Assembly (NCBI GenBank): GCA_964515235.1
Contig: CAZEVO010000009.1
Span: forward strand, 1 to 64,000
Direction: 5' to 3'
Source of the DNA: OPU3-GD-OMZ sp964515235
Lineage (GTDB): Bacteria > Pseudomonadota > Gammaproteobacteria > Methylococcales > Methylomonadaceae
DNA length: 64,000 bases
In this document: in pieces, positions 54,517 through 62,422 of the stretch
How positions within the stretch are numbered: position 1 is the stretch's first letter
Layout: every line of letters begins with the position of its first letter
Made by a program: the position numbers and the translations under genes
Notes under the pieces: generated by a model
Told to the model about the DNA's origin: nothing
The model's database searches: none
Seen by the model: the letters and a program-made list of their open reading frames with translations, nothing else

Positions 54517-55221
54517 ATGGATATTATTACCACAGGCGCAGGAATTGAAATGCTCATGCGCTGGGGTCATTTTGTAGCTGGTATCGCATGGATTGGATTG
54601 CTTTATTATTTTAATTTTGTTCAAGCAGAATATTTCAAAGAGGCAGAGGCAGCTGCTAAGTCCGATGCCGTAAAAAAATTAGTCCCTCGGGCACTCTGGT
54701 GGTTTCGATGGGGAGCTATGGCAACTGTTATTACCGGTGTGGCTATTATTTTACTAAGAGGATTCAATATGTCCATGGACATTTATATTGGCGCTCTCTT
54801 AGGCATCATCATGTTTTTAAATGTCTGGCTAATCATTTGGCCTAATCAACAAATTGTTATTGCTGCTGCAGAATCAGGGTCTAAAGCTAAAAAAACTGTC
54901 TCCGAGGCAAGTGAAGCCTTGGCAACTGCAGGCCTAGCATCAAGAACTAACACCTTATTCTCAATTCCTATGCTCTTCTTAATGGGAGCCTCATCTCATT
55001 ACCCACACGGGTTTAGTGCTTTTGCTTTACTGATATGCTTAATGGTTATAATACCCATCGCAATTAATGGCGCATACCCAGTTCTTAAAGAAGTTCCGGC
55101 TATTAAAAAAGCTGAATTACCCGATTTTGGATTTATGGGGCCTATGGCCTCGGTTAAAGGCGTAATACATTGCGGAGTAGGCTTAACTATCGTATTGCTT
55201 CTTATTCTAGAAACACTCTGA
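54517..55221 (+). CDS. Urate-oxidase N-terminal (PuuD-like) domain membrane protein
   Basis: The 234 residues form several membrane helices and resemble the N-terminal domain of PuuD, the membrane-bound urate hydroxylase, with GHFVAGIAWIGLLYYFNFVQ near residue 17 and conserved His residues (His18 and the ASSHYPHG segment near 162). PuuD proteins add a cytochrome c domain, which is missing here. No purine catabolism genes are near. So the function is unknown; a haem-binding or quinone-linked role is only a guess. AAAGGGGGGAAAG is a strong ribosome binding site. Confidence 0.75.
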   Translation: MDIITTGAGIEMLMRWGHFVAGIAWIGLLYYFNFVQAEYFKEAEAAAKSDAVKKLVPRALWWFRWGAMATVITGVAIILLRGFNMSMDIYIGALLGIIMFLNVWLIIWPNQQIVIAAAESGSKAKKTVSEASEALATAGLASRTNTLFSIPMLFLMGASSHYPHGFSAFALLICLMVIIPIAINGAYPVLKEVPAIKKAELPDFGFMGPMASVKGVIHCGVGLTIVLLLILETL

Positions 55222-55238
55222 CATTCCTTCTACAACCT

Positions 55239-55270
55239 CTCAATAAGCCCCACATCTGGGGTTTATTGAG
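55239..55270. terminator. Bidirectional terminator
   Basis: CTCAATAAGCCCCA (55239-55252) and TGGGGTTTATTGAG (55257-55270) form a 14-bp stem with one G-U pair and a CATC loop, between the convergent urate-oxidase-N-like gene and mlaA. There is no long T-run, but the stem is strong. Confidence 0.7.
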
Positions 55271-55334
55271 AAACACAATCTATCCTCTTGTGCACTGAAC
55301 CCTAAAAAGAAACTATTAGATATGGAGAAACCAG

Positions 55335-56351
55335 TCAGTCTTGCTCTAATGGAAAAGGTTCATCACCCAAATTATTACCACTAGTCTCGTCCTCATTCTG
55401 GCTTTCTTGTTGCAATAAAGTCTGCTGCCCTTCTTTCGCTGATTTTTTCAATTCAACCTCAAGCAGGTCTAATGCTCTGTCTACTTGTTCACCGCCTGTC
55501 TCTTCAACAACCTTCAGTTTCTCTGTAGAGGACGCTTGCGACTTTCCAAACGATCCATTTAATTCACTTTCAAGCGCATCCAATTCATTATCTTCATTCT
55601 CTTCAGCAAACATCTCATCTTCTAATTCATTAAAACTAGCCTGCGTTGTACTTCTGCCGTCAGTTATTAAGTGCTGCCGCCATTGCATATACGCTTCACG
55701 TGTAAACGTGTATGGGTCTAAAGCTGATTTATCGATAAAGTCAAGTGACTCTTCCGCCTCTGAACGCGCATTGACCGCTGAAAGAACTTGCACCATCGGC
55801 AACGCTGTCGCATAACTAACCGGGTTAGATAAAACATCAACTGTAGTTCCAGGGACACCCTGAAAAAGGGTTGACGGACCCAAAAAAGGTAATACTAAAT
55901 AGGGTCCTGCAGGCACCCCCCAAACTCCGAGGGTTTGTCCAAAATCTTCTTCATTTTGATTTAATCCTACATATTTCGCAATATCAAATAAGCCAAAAAC
56001 ACCCAATGTAGAATTAATAGCAAATCGTCCTGTGTCCTTAGTACCTTGCTTAATCTTTCCTTGTAAAAGATCATTAACAACGACCTGAACATTATTCAGA
56101 TTAGTAAAAAAATTACCCACCCCCTGCTGCAAAAAATCTGGGGTAACCTGATCGTAAGCGGTCACAAGCGGATGTGAAATGTAATCATCAACACCCTGAT
56201 TAAACGTGTAGATTCGTCTATTGAGTTCCTCGTAGGGATCTTCAACCGTAGCTCTCTTTTCAGTAGAAGCACAGCCCACCAGAAAGAAACAAAATAAAAC
56301 AATAAAAGCAGGGTTAATCAACCACTTTCGTAATTCGCTCCAATCCTTCAT
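55335..56351 (-). CDS. mlaA: MlaA/VacJ lipoprotein with acidic C-terminal extension
   Basis: MlaA removes phospholipids from the outer leaflet of the outer membrane and passes them to MlaC. The lipobox LVGC (Cys27) and the core VEDPYEELNRRIYTFNQGVDDYI, FFTNLNNVQVVVNDLLQGK, RFAINSTLGVFGLFDIA, DFGQTLGVWGVPAGPYLVLPFLGPST are family-typical up to about residue 230. The final 108 residues are highly acidic, low in complexity and outside the usual MlaA length (about 250). It ends a hpnH-hpnM-mlaA run, with 4 nt between hpnM and mlaA. Confidence 0.93.
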   Translation of the reverse strand: MKDWSELRKWLINPAFIVLFCFFLVGCASTEKRATVEDPYEELNRRIYTFNQGVDDYISHPLVTAYDQVTPDFLQQGVGNFFTNLNNVQVVVNDLLQGKIKQGTKDTGRFAINSTLGVFGLFDIAKYVGLNQNEEDFGQTLGVWGVPAGPYLVLPFLGPSTLFQGVPGTTVDVLSNPVSYATALPMVQVLSAVNARSEAEESLDFIDKSALDPYTFTREAYMQWRQHLITDGRSTTQASFNELEDEMFAEENEDNELDALESELNGSFGKSQASSTEKLKVVEETGGEQVDRALDLLEVELKKSAKEGQQTLLQQESQNEDETSGNNLGDEPFPLEQD

Positions 56352-56355
56352 AAAC

Positions 56356-56979
56356 TTAAGAGTCTTTCGAGAAGTTGACTATTTTTTGCTCCATCAATCC
56401 AATAAGCGCATCAAACCCTTGTCGCGATAATACTTCAGTATATTCGGAGCGTTTTAGTGCTAAATCACTAACACCATTGGCAATAATATTAATGATTCGC
56501 CATGAGTCACCATTCTTCTTCAACATATAATCAAATTTAACATTTTCGTCATCAGGAATCTCCAACAAGGTATGCACAATGATGCCACCTCGCCGTGTTT
56601 CTTCTTCTGAAAGATAATTAAAGGTCTCACCCGAAAATTCATTAAAAAACTTAGCGTAGGATGAAAAAATCAACTGACTAAATCGGTCAACCAATAGCTT
56701 TTTTTGCGCTTTGCTCAACTTTCCCCATTCTTTTCCAACAACTATTCGAGCAATTTTAGTGAGGTGATGACTTTCTCTAACTGCAACCTCAACTATACTG
56801 TAGCGCCCATCGAAACCTAATGTAGCCCCGCCACTCATTGCATCAATCAATCGAAGCTGAAAGGTATTTACCACGTCCTTAGCAGTCGCTACTTCAGCCC
56901 CTTTTACAGAGAAGGCAAAGCAACTTAAAACCAATAACAGCAAACACTGATGACGCAAAAGAATCCTGCCAATATTCAT
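56356..56979 (-). CDS. hpnM: HpnM/MlaC-family periplasmic lipid-binding protein
   Basis: MlaC-type (toluene tolerance Ttg2) proteins shuttle phospholipids in the periplasm; members in hopanoid clusters are named HpnM. I chose ATG 56979 because it opens directly into a signal peptide (NIGRILLRHQCLLLLVLSCFAFSVKG); the open frame goes back to 57018. The 207 residues contain LSKAQKKLLVDRFSQLIFSSYAKFF and WRIINIIANGVSDLALKRSEYTEVL, both family-like. No MlaFED permease is in the window, so whether it serves hopanoid or phospholipid transport is open. Confidence 0.87.
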   Translation of the reverse strand: MNIGRILLRHQCLLLLVLSCFAFSVKGAEVATAKDVVNTFQLRLIDAMSGGATLGFDGRYSIVEVAVRESHHLTKIARIVVGKEWGKLSKAQKKLLVDRFSQLIFSSYAKFFNEFSGETFNYLSEEETRRGGIIVHTLLEIPDDENVKFDYMLKKNGDSWRIINIIANGVSDLALKRSEYTEVLSRQGFDALIGLMEQKIVNFSKDS

Positions 56980-57023
56980 ATCAACACTCTTTTTTAAAAA
57001 AAACATCGCCACACTCAAAAATT

Positions 57024-58118
57024 CTAATCAAGGTCCACTCTAACTGGAATATCTGCCAACTTATTTGCCCCAATAATAGGCGCTGGCTCTGCCACCATAT
57101 CACCCTCTACCTTTGGCCCTTTCAATGAAACCATTAAGCCTTTAAGTGGATTACTCAACATATCTTCAACTGCCGTCGCCTCATAGCCACAATGAGCCAT
57201 ACAACTATTACATTTTTCATTCTTAGAGGTTCCATAATTTTCCCACTCAGTTGTTTCCAACAACTCAGTAAAACTATCCGCATAGCCTTCATCAGATAGA
57301 AGATAACAAGGTTTCTGCCAACCGAAAACATTCCTTGTTGGATTACCCCAGGGCGTACAATCATAACTTTGATTTCCGGCAAGGAAATCAAGGTATAAAG
57401 ATGAGTGATTCAAGCGCCATTTACGTTTTTGACCAATCTTAAAAATACCTCTAAATAAATCCTTAATATCTCTACCCTTAATGAAAACATCCTGTTGCGG
57501 CGCATGCTCATAACTAAACCCCGGAGAAATAGTGACACCTTCAATTCCTAAGCTCATAGCATAATCCAAGAAATCAGCCACTTCTTCTGAACTCTCCCCC
57601 TGAAATAAGGTGCAGTTAACATTGACTCTAAAACCACGTTCTATAGCCATTTTTATAGCATCTACCGCTAAATCAAACACGCCTGTCTGACATACCGACT
57701 CATCATGTCGCTCACGGTTACCGTCTAGATGAATAGAAAATGTTAAGTATGGCGATGGCGTATAGTCTTTAATTTTCTTTTTCAGTAAAAGCGCGTTGGT
57801 GCATAAATAAACAAATTTCTTTTTAGCAACAATACCCTCAACAATCGCCGGCATTTCCTTATGAATAAGCGGCTCCCCACCAGGAATAGAAACAATAGGC
57901 GCTCCACACTCGTCAACCGCTTCCAAGCACTCCTCTACCGAAAGTCGCTTATTTAAAATATCATCAGGATAATCAATTTTTCCACAACCCGCACAAGCCA
58001 AATTACATCTAAATAAAGGCTCTAACATTAAGACTAACGGATACTTTTTAACCCCTTTTAATTTTTGCTTAACAAGATATGTCCCTACACTCACTTGCTG
58101 CCTTAATGGAACTCCCAT
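57024..58118 (-). CDS. hpnH: Hopanoid radical SAM protein HpnH
   Basis: HpnH adds a 5'-deoxyadenosyl group to diploptene to make adenosylhopane, the first step of extended (bacteriohopane) side chains. The 364 residues have the radical SAM cysteines in LFRCNLACAGCGKIDYP (CX3CX2C, near residue 37-44) and a C-terminal Cys group (NEKCNSCMAHCGYEATAVED). The start MGVPLRQQVSVGTYLVKQKLKG is HpnH-typical. TTGGAGAAAAACTG before the ATG gives a good ribosome binding site. It is divergent from squalene synthase across 511 bp. Confidence 0.95.
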   Translation of the reverse strand: MGVPLRQQVSVGTYLVKQKLKGVKKYPLVLMLEPLFRCNLACAGCGKIDYPDDILNKRLSVEECLEAVDECGAPIVSIPGGEPLIHKEMPAIVEGIVAKKKFVYLCTNALLLKKKIKDYTPSPYLTFSIHLDGNRERHDESVCQTGVFDLAVDAIKMAIERGFRVNVNCTLFQGESSEEVADFLDYAMSLGIEGVTISPGFSYEHAPQQDVFIKGRDIKDLFRGIFKIGQKRKWRLNHSSLYLDFLAGNQSYDCTPWGNPTRNVFGWQKPCYLLSDEGYADSFTELLETTEWENYGTSKNEKCNSCMAHCGYEATAVEDMLSNPLKGLMVSLKGPKVEGDMVAEPAPIIGANKLADIPVRVDLD

Positions 58119-58629
58119 CAGTTTTTCTCCAATTCGAACTATTACGTTAAAAAATGACCTAAAATCAACATTTATGAGACTGAACAGCTGTTGTTTTTTA
58201 ACAACATCGTAAAATTAAGCTCACTATCCTACCCATGAGTTGATTCTTCATAAACCAGTGCCGACCTAACAAAACATAACACTATATATACATATCTCTA
58301 AATTTAACCGAAGAATACCTTATTTTATGCACTAACACCAGTAATTTAACCATTCATCAAAGTTTTTAAAACAATTGTAAAAAAACCAAATATTGCCATA
58401 AACACAACAAACCCAAACTACATTAGAAAATACATAATAGTGCCAATAAGTTCCTACGATCACAATATATAGTATAAAAATACTTATTTTGATCAACTTT
58501 ACAAAATTTATCACTCCAATACACGACTGTATTAATGCTTTTCCTAGTTATTTTTTACAAAAACAACAACAATTTGCAAAATCACAACAAAGTTATTATT
58601 ATGAACGCTAATTATTACACTATTTATAA
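58119..58629. other. Divergent intergenic region of the hopanoid locus
   Basis: A very AT-rich 511-bp gap between hpnH (-) and squalene synthase (+). It holds a perfect TGTTGTT/AACAACA hairpin (58189-58206) on the hpnH side and a good promoter for the plus-strand genes at 58574-58602. A minus-strand 60-codon hydrophobic frame at 58332-58514 starts with GTG, has poor support and is not called. No RNA gene is recognised. Confidence 0.5.
58574..58602 (+). promoter_or_regulatory. Promoter of the squalene-hopene operon
   Basis: TTGCAA (58574-58579), a 17-nt spacer and TATTAT (58597-58602). The start near 58609 leaves a leader of about 20 nt. Confidence 0.5.
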
Positions 58630-59736
58630 ATGGACTTCATGGCGGAAATTTCAACTCAATTTGACGACAGTACTATGTTAAAGAATCTTTCTGATGATGC
58701 GCTACAAGCTCATTTACTTGAGGGCGTTTCTCGTACCTTTGCTTTAACTATTCCTCAACTTCCAGAGCAGCTGCATCATCCAGTAGCAAACGCTTATTTA
58801 CTATGTCGCATTGTTGACACAATTGAAGATGAAGTTTCACTCACCGCCAGTCAAAAGAAAAGTTTCTGCTCTGATTTCATTGACGTGGTTAAAGAAAAGC
58901 ATCAACCTGAGGTCTTTTCTCTTGAGTTATCTAGCCTTTTATCAGATCAGACAATTCCTGCCGAACATACTCTGTGTCATTTGATACCCAGAGTTGTTGC
59001 TATTACCCACAGCTTTGATACCGTACAAAAAGAAGCGTTAATTAACTGCGTTGAAACAATGGCGCTAGGAATGCCAAAATTTCAGGCCTTAGACCTGAGT
59101 AAAGGGCTCAACACCTTATCTGAACTAGACGATTACTGTTACCATGTAGCCGGCTGTGTCGGTGAAATGCTAACCAAACTTTTCTGCCATTACTCTCCTG
59201 AAATCAATCAGCACCAGTCGCAATTACTAAGTCTATCGGTTTCTTTTGGCCAAGGACTACAGATGACTAACATTCTCAAAGACATCTGGGATGATGCACA
59301 ACGAAACGTTTGCTGGCTACCTCAAGATATTTTCAATGAAACAGGTTTTGAACTTAAACAACTAACAGCCAACAATCATAATGACCAATTCCAACAGGGC
59401 TTGGAATACTTAATAAGTATTGGTCACGATCACCTTGAGAATGCACTTGCCTATACAAAATTAATTCCTCCCCATGAGACAGGTATTCGAAACTTTTGTC
59501 TCTGGGCACTCGGCATGGCTGTTTTAAACCTACAAAAAATTAAATCTAATACTGATTTTAACCAATCATCTCAAGTTAAAATTAGTCGCCGAAGCGTTCA
59601 AGCAACTATTCTGACAACCCGACTAACGGGAAGAAGCAATATCCTGTTAACCTGGCTATTTAAATTTGCCGCTCGCGGGTTACACAAAAAGAGTTGGCAA
59701 TACCCCTCTAACACCACCCAATTAAGTAAAAAATAG
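58630..59736 (+). CDS. Squalene synthase (direct, SQS type)
   Basis: The enzyme condenses two farnesyl diphosphates to squalene. The 368-residue product has the trans-prenyl synthase motifs of eukaryote-like SQS: VSRTFALTIPQLP, the first Asp-rich LCRIVDTIEDE near residue 63, YCYHVAGCVGEMLTKLF near 174, and the second Asp-rich TNILKDIWDDA near 215. Most hopanoid bacteria instead use HpnC, HpnD and HpnE, each about 280-290 (C, D) residues, and none is seen here. It lies 15 nt upstream of shc. ATG 58639 is an equally possible start. Confidence 0.9.
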   Translation: MDFMAEISTQFDDSTMLKNLSDDALQAHLLEGVSRTFALTIPQLPEQLHHPVANAYLLCRIVDTIEDEVSLTASQKKSFCSDFIDVVKEKHQPEVFSLELSSLLSDQTIPAEHTLCHLIPRVVAITHSFDTVQKEALINCVETMALGMPKFQALDLSKGLNTLSELDDYCYHVAGCVGEMLTKLFCHYSPEINQHQSQLLSLSVSFGQGLQMTNILKDIWDDAQRNVCWLPQDIFNETGFELKQLTANNHNDQFQQGLEYLISIGHDHLENALAYTKLIPPHETGIRNFCLWALGMAVLNLQKIKSNTDFNQSSQVKISRRSVQATILTTRLTGRSNILLTWLFKFAARGLHKKSWQYPSNTTQLSKK

Positions 59737-59751
59737 ACTACTCTAACTGCT

Positions 59752-61698
59752 ATGTATACTGAATCTTTTAATGAAAAAAACGATCTGGAATCTATTAGCG
59801 CCTATGCTAAAAAGGCATTTAACCTAGATTCTGCCATTAATCTCGCTCAAGCAGAATTGGTAAAACTACAAAACGATCAAGGCTACTGGCACTTCGAACT
59901 GGAAGCTGATTGCTCTATCACCGCCGAATATATATTAATGATGCATTATCTCGGTGAAGAAAACCATTCACTCCAAGAGCAAATGGCAACCTACTTAAGA
60001 GCTCGCCAAACTGAAAAAGGTAGCTACTCTCTCTTTACCGGCGGCATTGACGATCTTAGTTGTAGTGTAAAAGTCTATTACGCTTTAAAACTCGCAGGCG
60101 ATGAAATTTCATCGCCGCATATGGTTAAACTCAGAAACTATATTCTAGAACAAGGGGGAGCGGCAAAATCTAATGTCTTTACTCGTATCACTCTGGCTAT
60201 TTTTGAACAAATTCCTTGGCGGGGAGTCCCTTATATCCCCGTTGAGATCATGCTACTCCCGAAATGGTTTCCTTTCCATTTAGATCGCGTTTCTTACTGG
60301 TCAAGAACTGTAATGGTGCCACTTTTCATCCTTTGTACACTTAAAGCAAAAGCACTGAACCCTAGAAAAATTAATATTACTGAATTATTTATCACCCCGG
60401 CTGACGAGGAAAAACATTACTTTTCTAACGACACACTATTAAGTAAAATATTTCTTGGACTTGATAAATTAGGTCTAATCACACGCCCCTTTATCCCTAA
60501 GAAACTAACCCAAAAATCTTTTGATCTTGCATTAGCATGGATTATTGAAAGACTCAATGGAGAAGATGGTTTGGGAGGTATTTTTCCAGCCATGGTCGGC
60601 GCCTATCAATCCATGCTGCTTTTAGAAATGCCTGAAGATCACCCCCAAGTAAAAACAGCACGTCAAGCTATTGATAAATTGGTCGTTTTTCGTAATGATG
60701 AGGTCTATTGTCAGCCTTGTCTCTCACCTGTCTGGGATACTGGATTAGCCTCACTTGCCTTACAAGAAGCCAACCCCGAAGAAACACGAACACACCGAGA
60801 AAAAGCTTATAACTGGTTAATATCAAAACAATTAAACGATCAACCCGGCGACTGGCGAATTAAACAACCTCGCCTTGACGGTGGTGGCTGGGCCTTTCAG
60901 TTTGAAAACCCACACTACCCTGATGTCGATGATACTGCTGTGGTTGCATTTGCTATGGCTAATGCAAACTTACCCAATCTCAATGATTCAATTACCCGCG
61001 CAACACATTGGACTGCTGGCATGCAATCAAAAAACGGTGGTTTTGGCGCATTTGATTGTGACAATACCGATTATTACTTAAACCATATCCCTTTCGCTGA
61101 TCATGGTGCATTACTGGATCCACCTACCGCAGATGTAAGCGCACGCTGTGCCATGCTACTGGGTCACCAAATTAAAAATTATCCCGAATACAAACCAAGA
61201 CTCGATAACACCATCGCCTATCTTCGCAAAGAACAAGAAGATGATGGCTCTTGGTTTGGACGTTGGGGCACCAACTACATTTACGGCACCTGGTCTGTGC
61301 TATTAGGTTTAGAACAAACTCAAATTCCAAAAAATGACCCAATGTACACGAAAGCTGTCCAGTGGCTAAAAAGCGTACAAAACAGCGATGGCGGTTGGGG
61401 AGAAGATAATCATAGTTATCATGACGATAGTACGCGAGGACAAGCTGAGTGCAGTTCTTGCTTTCAAACTGCTTGGGCTCTCCTTGGCTTAATGGCGGCA
61501 GGAGAAGCTCATAGCCCCGAAGTAAAAAACGGTATCAATTATATTTTGGCTAATCAAACAGAGGATGGCCTTTGGGTTGACCCCGGCTTCACAGCCCCCG
61601 GATTCCCTAAAGTTTTCTATCTGAAATATTATGGCTACGATAAGTTTTTTCCTTTATGGGCGTTAGCACGTTATCGTAACGAACTTAGAAAACTGTGA
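59752..61698 (+). CDS. shc: Squalene-hopene cyclase
   Basis: Shc cyclises squalene to hopene and diplopterol at the membrane. The 648 residues are standard. The catalytic DXDD motif is Asp391-Val-Asp393-Asp394 in HYPDVDDTAVV. QW repeats are seen through the chain (QNDQGYWHFELEAD, QEDDGSWFGRWGTNYIYGTW, QNSDGGWGED, QTEDGLW). It overlaps hpnG by 4 nt (GTGA). Confidence 0.97.
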   Translation: MYTESFNEKNDLESISAYAKKAFNLDSAINLAQAELVKLQNDQGYWHFELEADCSITAEYILMMHYLGEENHSLQEQMATYLRARQTEKGSYSLFTGGIDDLSCSVKVYYALKLAGDEISSPHMVKLRNYILEQGGAAKSNVFTRITLAIFEQIPWRGVPYIPVEIMLLPKWFPFHLDRVSYWSRTVMVPLFILCTLKAKALNPRKINITELFITPADEEKHYFSNDTLLSKIFLGLDKLGLITRPFIPKKLTQKSFDLALAWIIERLNGEDGLGGIFPAMVGAYQSMLLLEMPEDHPQVKTARQAIDKLVVFRNDEVYCQPCLSPVWDTGLASLALQEANPEETRTHREKAYNWLISKQLNDQPGDWRIKQPRLDGGGWAFQFENPHYPDVDDTAVVAFAMANANLPNLNDSITRATHWTAGMQSKNGGFGAFDCDNTDYYLNHIPFADHGALLDPPTADVSARCAMLLGHQIKNYPEYKPRLDNTIAYLRKEQEDDGSWFGRWGTNYIYGTWSVLLGLEQTQIPKNDPMYTKAVQWLKSVQNSDGGWGEDNHSYHDDSTRGQAECSSCFQTAWALLGLMAAGEAHSPEVKNGINYILANQTEDGLWVDPGFTAPGFPKVFYLKYYGYDKFFPLWALARYRNELRKL

Positions 61699-62414
61699 TT
61701 ATTGGGATCGTTGTTGCATTACCTGAAGAACTAACCACACTGACTAACTCTAAAATTGAAAAAGGTCAGCTTCATTCAATAGAAAATAACTTTTGGGTGA
61801 TTTTATCAGGTACGGGACCTGATAATGCAAGAACTGCTGCCCTAAAGTTAGTTGAAAATGGCGCTGACCATCTAATCAGCTGGGGATGTGCTGGTGCACT
61901 TTCAAAACCGTTGAAACCAGGCCACCTGGTCGTAGCAACTCAACTTATCGATCAAAATAACAACGTCATCGATCAGCAGTCTGCTTGGCCTGAATACCTA
62001 CTAAATAATTTAACGATCCCTCAAGTTATTGCTCCCGGGAGATTACTAGAAAGCCCTCAACTGGTAACTAACAAAAAAGATAAGGAGTACCTTCATGACA
62101 AAACTCATGCCGACCTTGTCGATATGGAAAGCGGAGCTGTCGCCCGCATTGCTCACCGTAATCATCTTCCGTTCGTAGCTATCCGCGCTATTGCCGATAC
62201 CCGTTCAATGAATTTACCCAAAGCTGTCAGTCACTCTCTGGATAACAATGGTGAAGTACAATTACCCATTCTATTTAAATATCTAATCACACACCTACAT
62301 GAAATTCCTGAACTCATTAAGCTTGGGTTGTCATTTAATTCAGCCAAAAAGTCACTCTGTCATGTCGCTGAACAGTTGGCTATAATAGCCAAATTTCAAT
62401 CGCCCAAGAACTAA
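61695..62414 (+). CDS. hpnG: Hopanoid-associated phosphorylase HpnG
   Basis: HpnG is a nucleoside phosphorylase-like enzyme that removes adenine from adenosylhopane to give a ribosylhopane. The 239 residues begin IIGIVVALPEELTTL, and contain SGTGPDNARTAALKLVENGADHLISWGCAGAL and the base/ribose-binding DLVDMESGAVARIAHRNHLPFVAIRAIADT. Its start is GTG at 61695, overlapping the shc stop. With HpnH in the divergent arm it completes the adenosine addition and removal pair. Confidence 0.93.
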   Translation: MIIGIVVALPEELTTLTNSKIEKGQLHSIENNFWVILSGTGPDNARTAALKLVENGADHLISWGCAGALSKPLKPGHLVVATQLIDQNNNVIDQQSAWPEYLLNNLTIPQVIAPGRLLESPQLVTNKKDKEYLHDKTHADLVDMESGAVARIAHRNHLPFVAIRAIADTRSMNLPKAVSHSLDNNGEVQLPILFKYLITHLHEIPELIKLGLSFNSAKKSLCHVAEQLAIIAKFQSPKN

Positions 62415-62422
62415 CTCCAACC

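Noticed and set aside
58332..58514. Minus-strand hydrophobic 60-codon frame in the hopanoid intergenic region
   Set aside because: It starts with GTG overlapping the only Shine-Dalgarno-like GGAG, is composed of low-complexity aromatic and Ile/Val residues expected from AT-rich DNA, and resembles no family I know.
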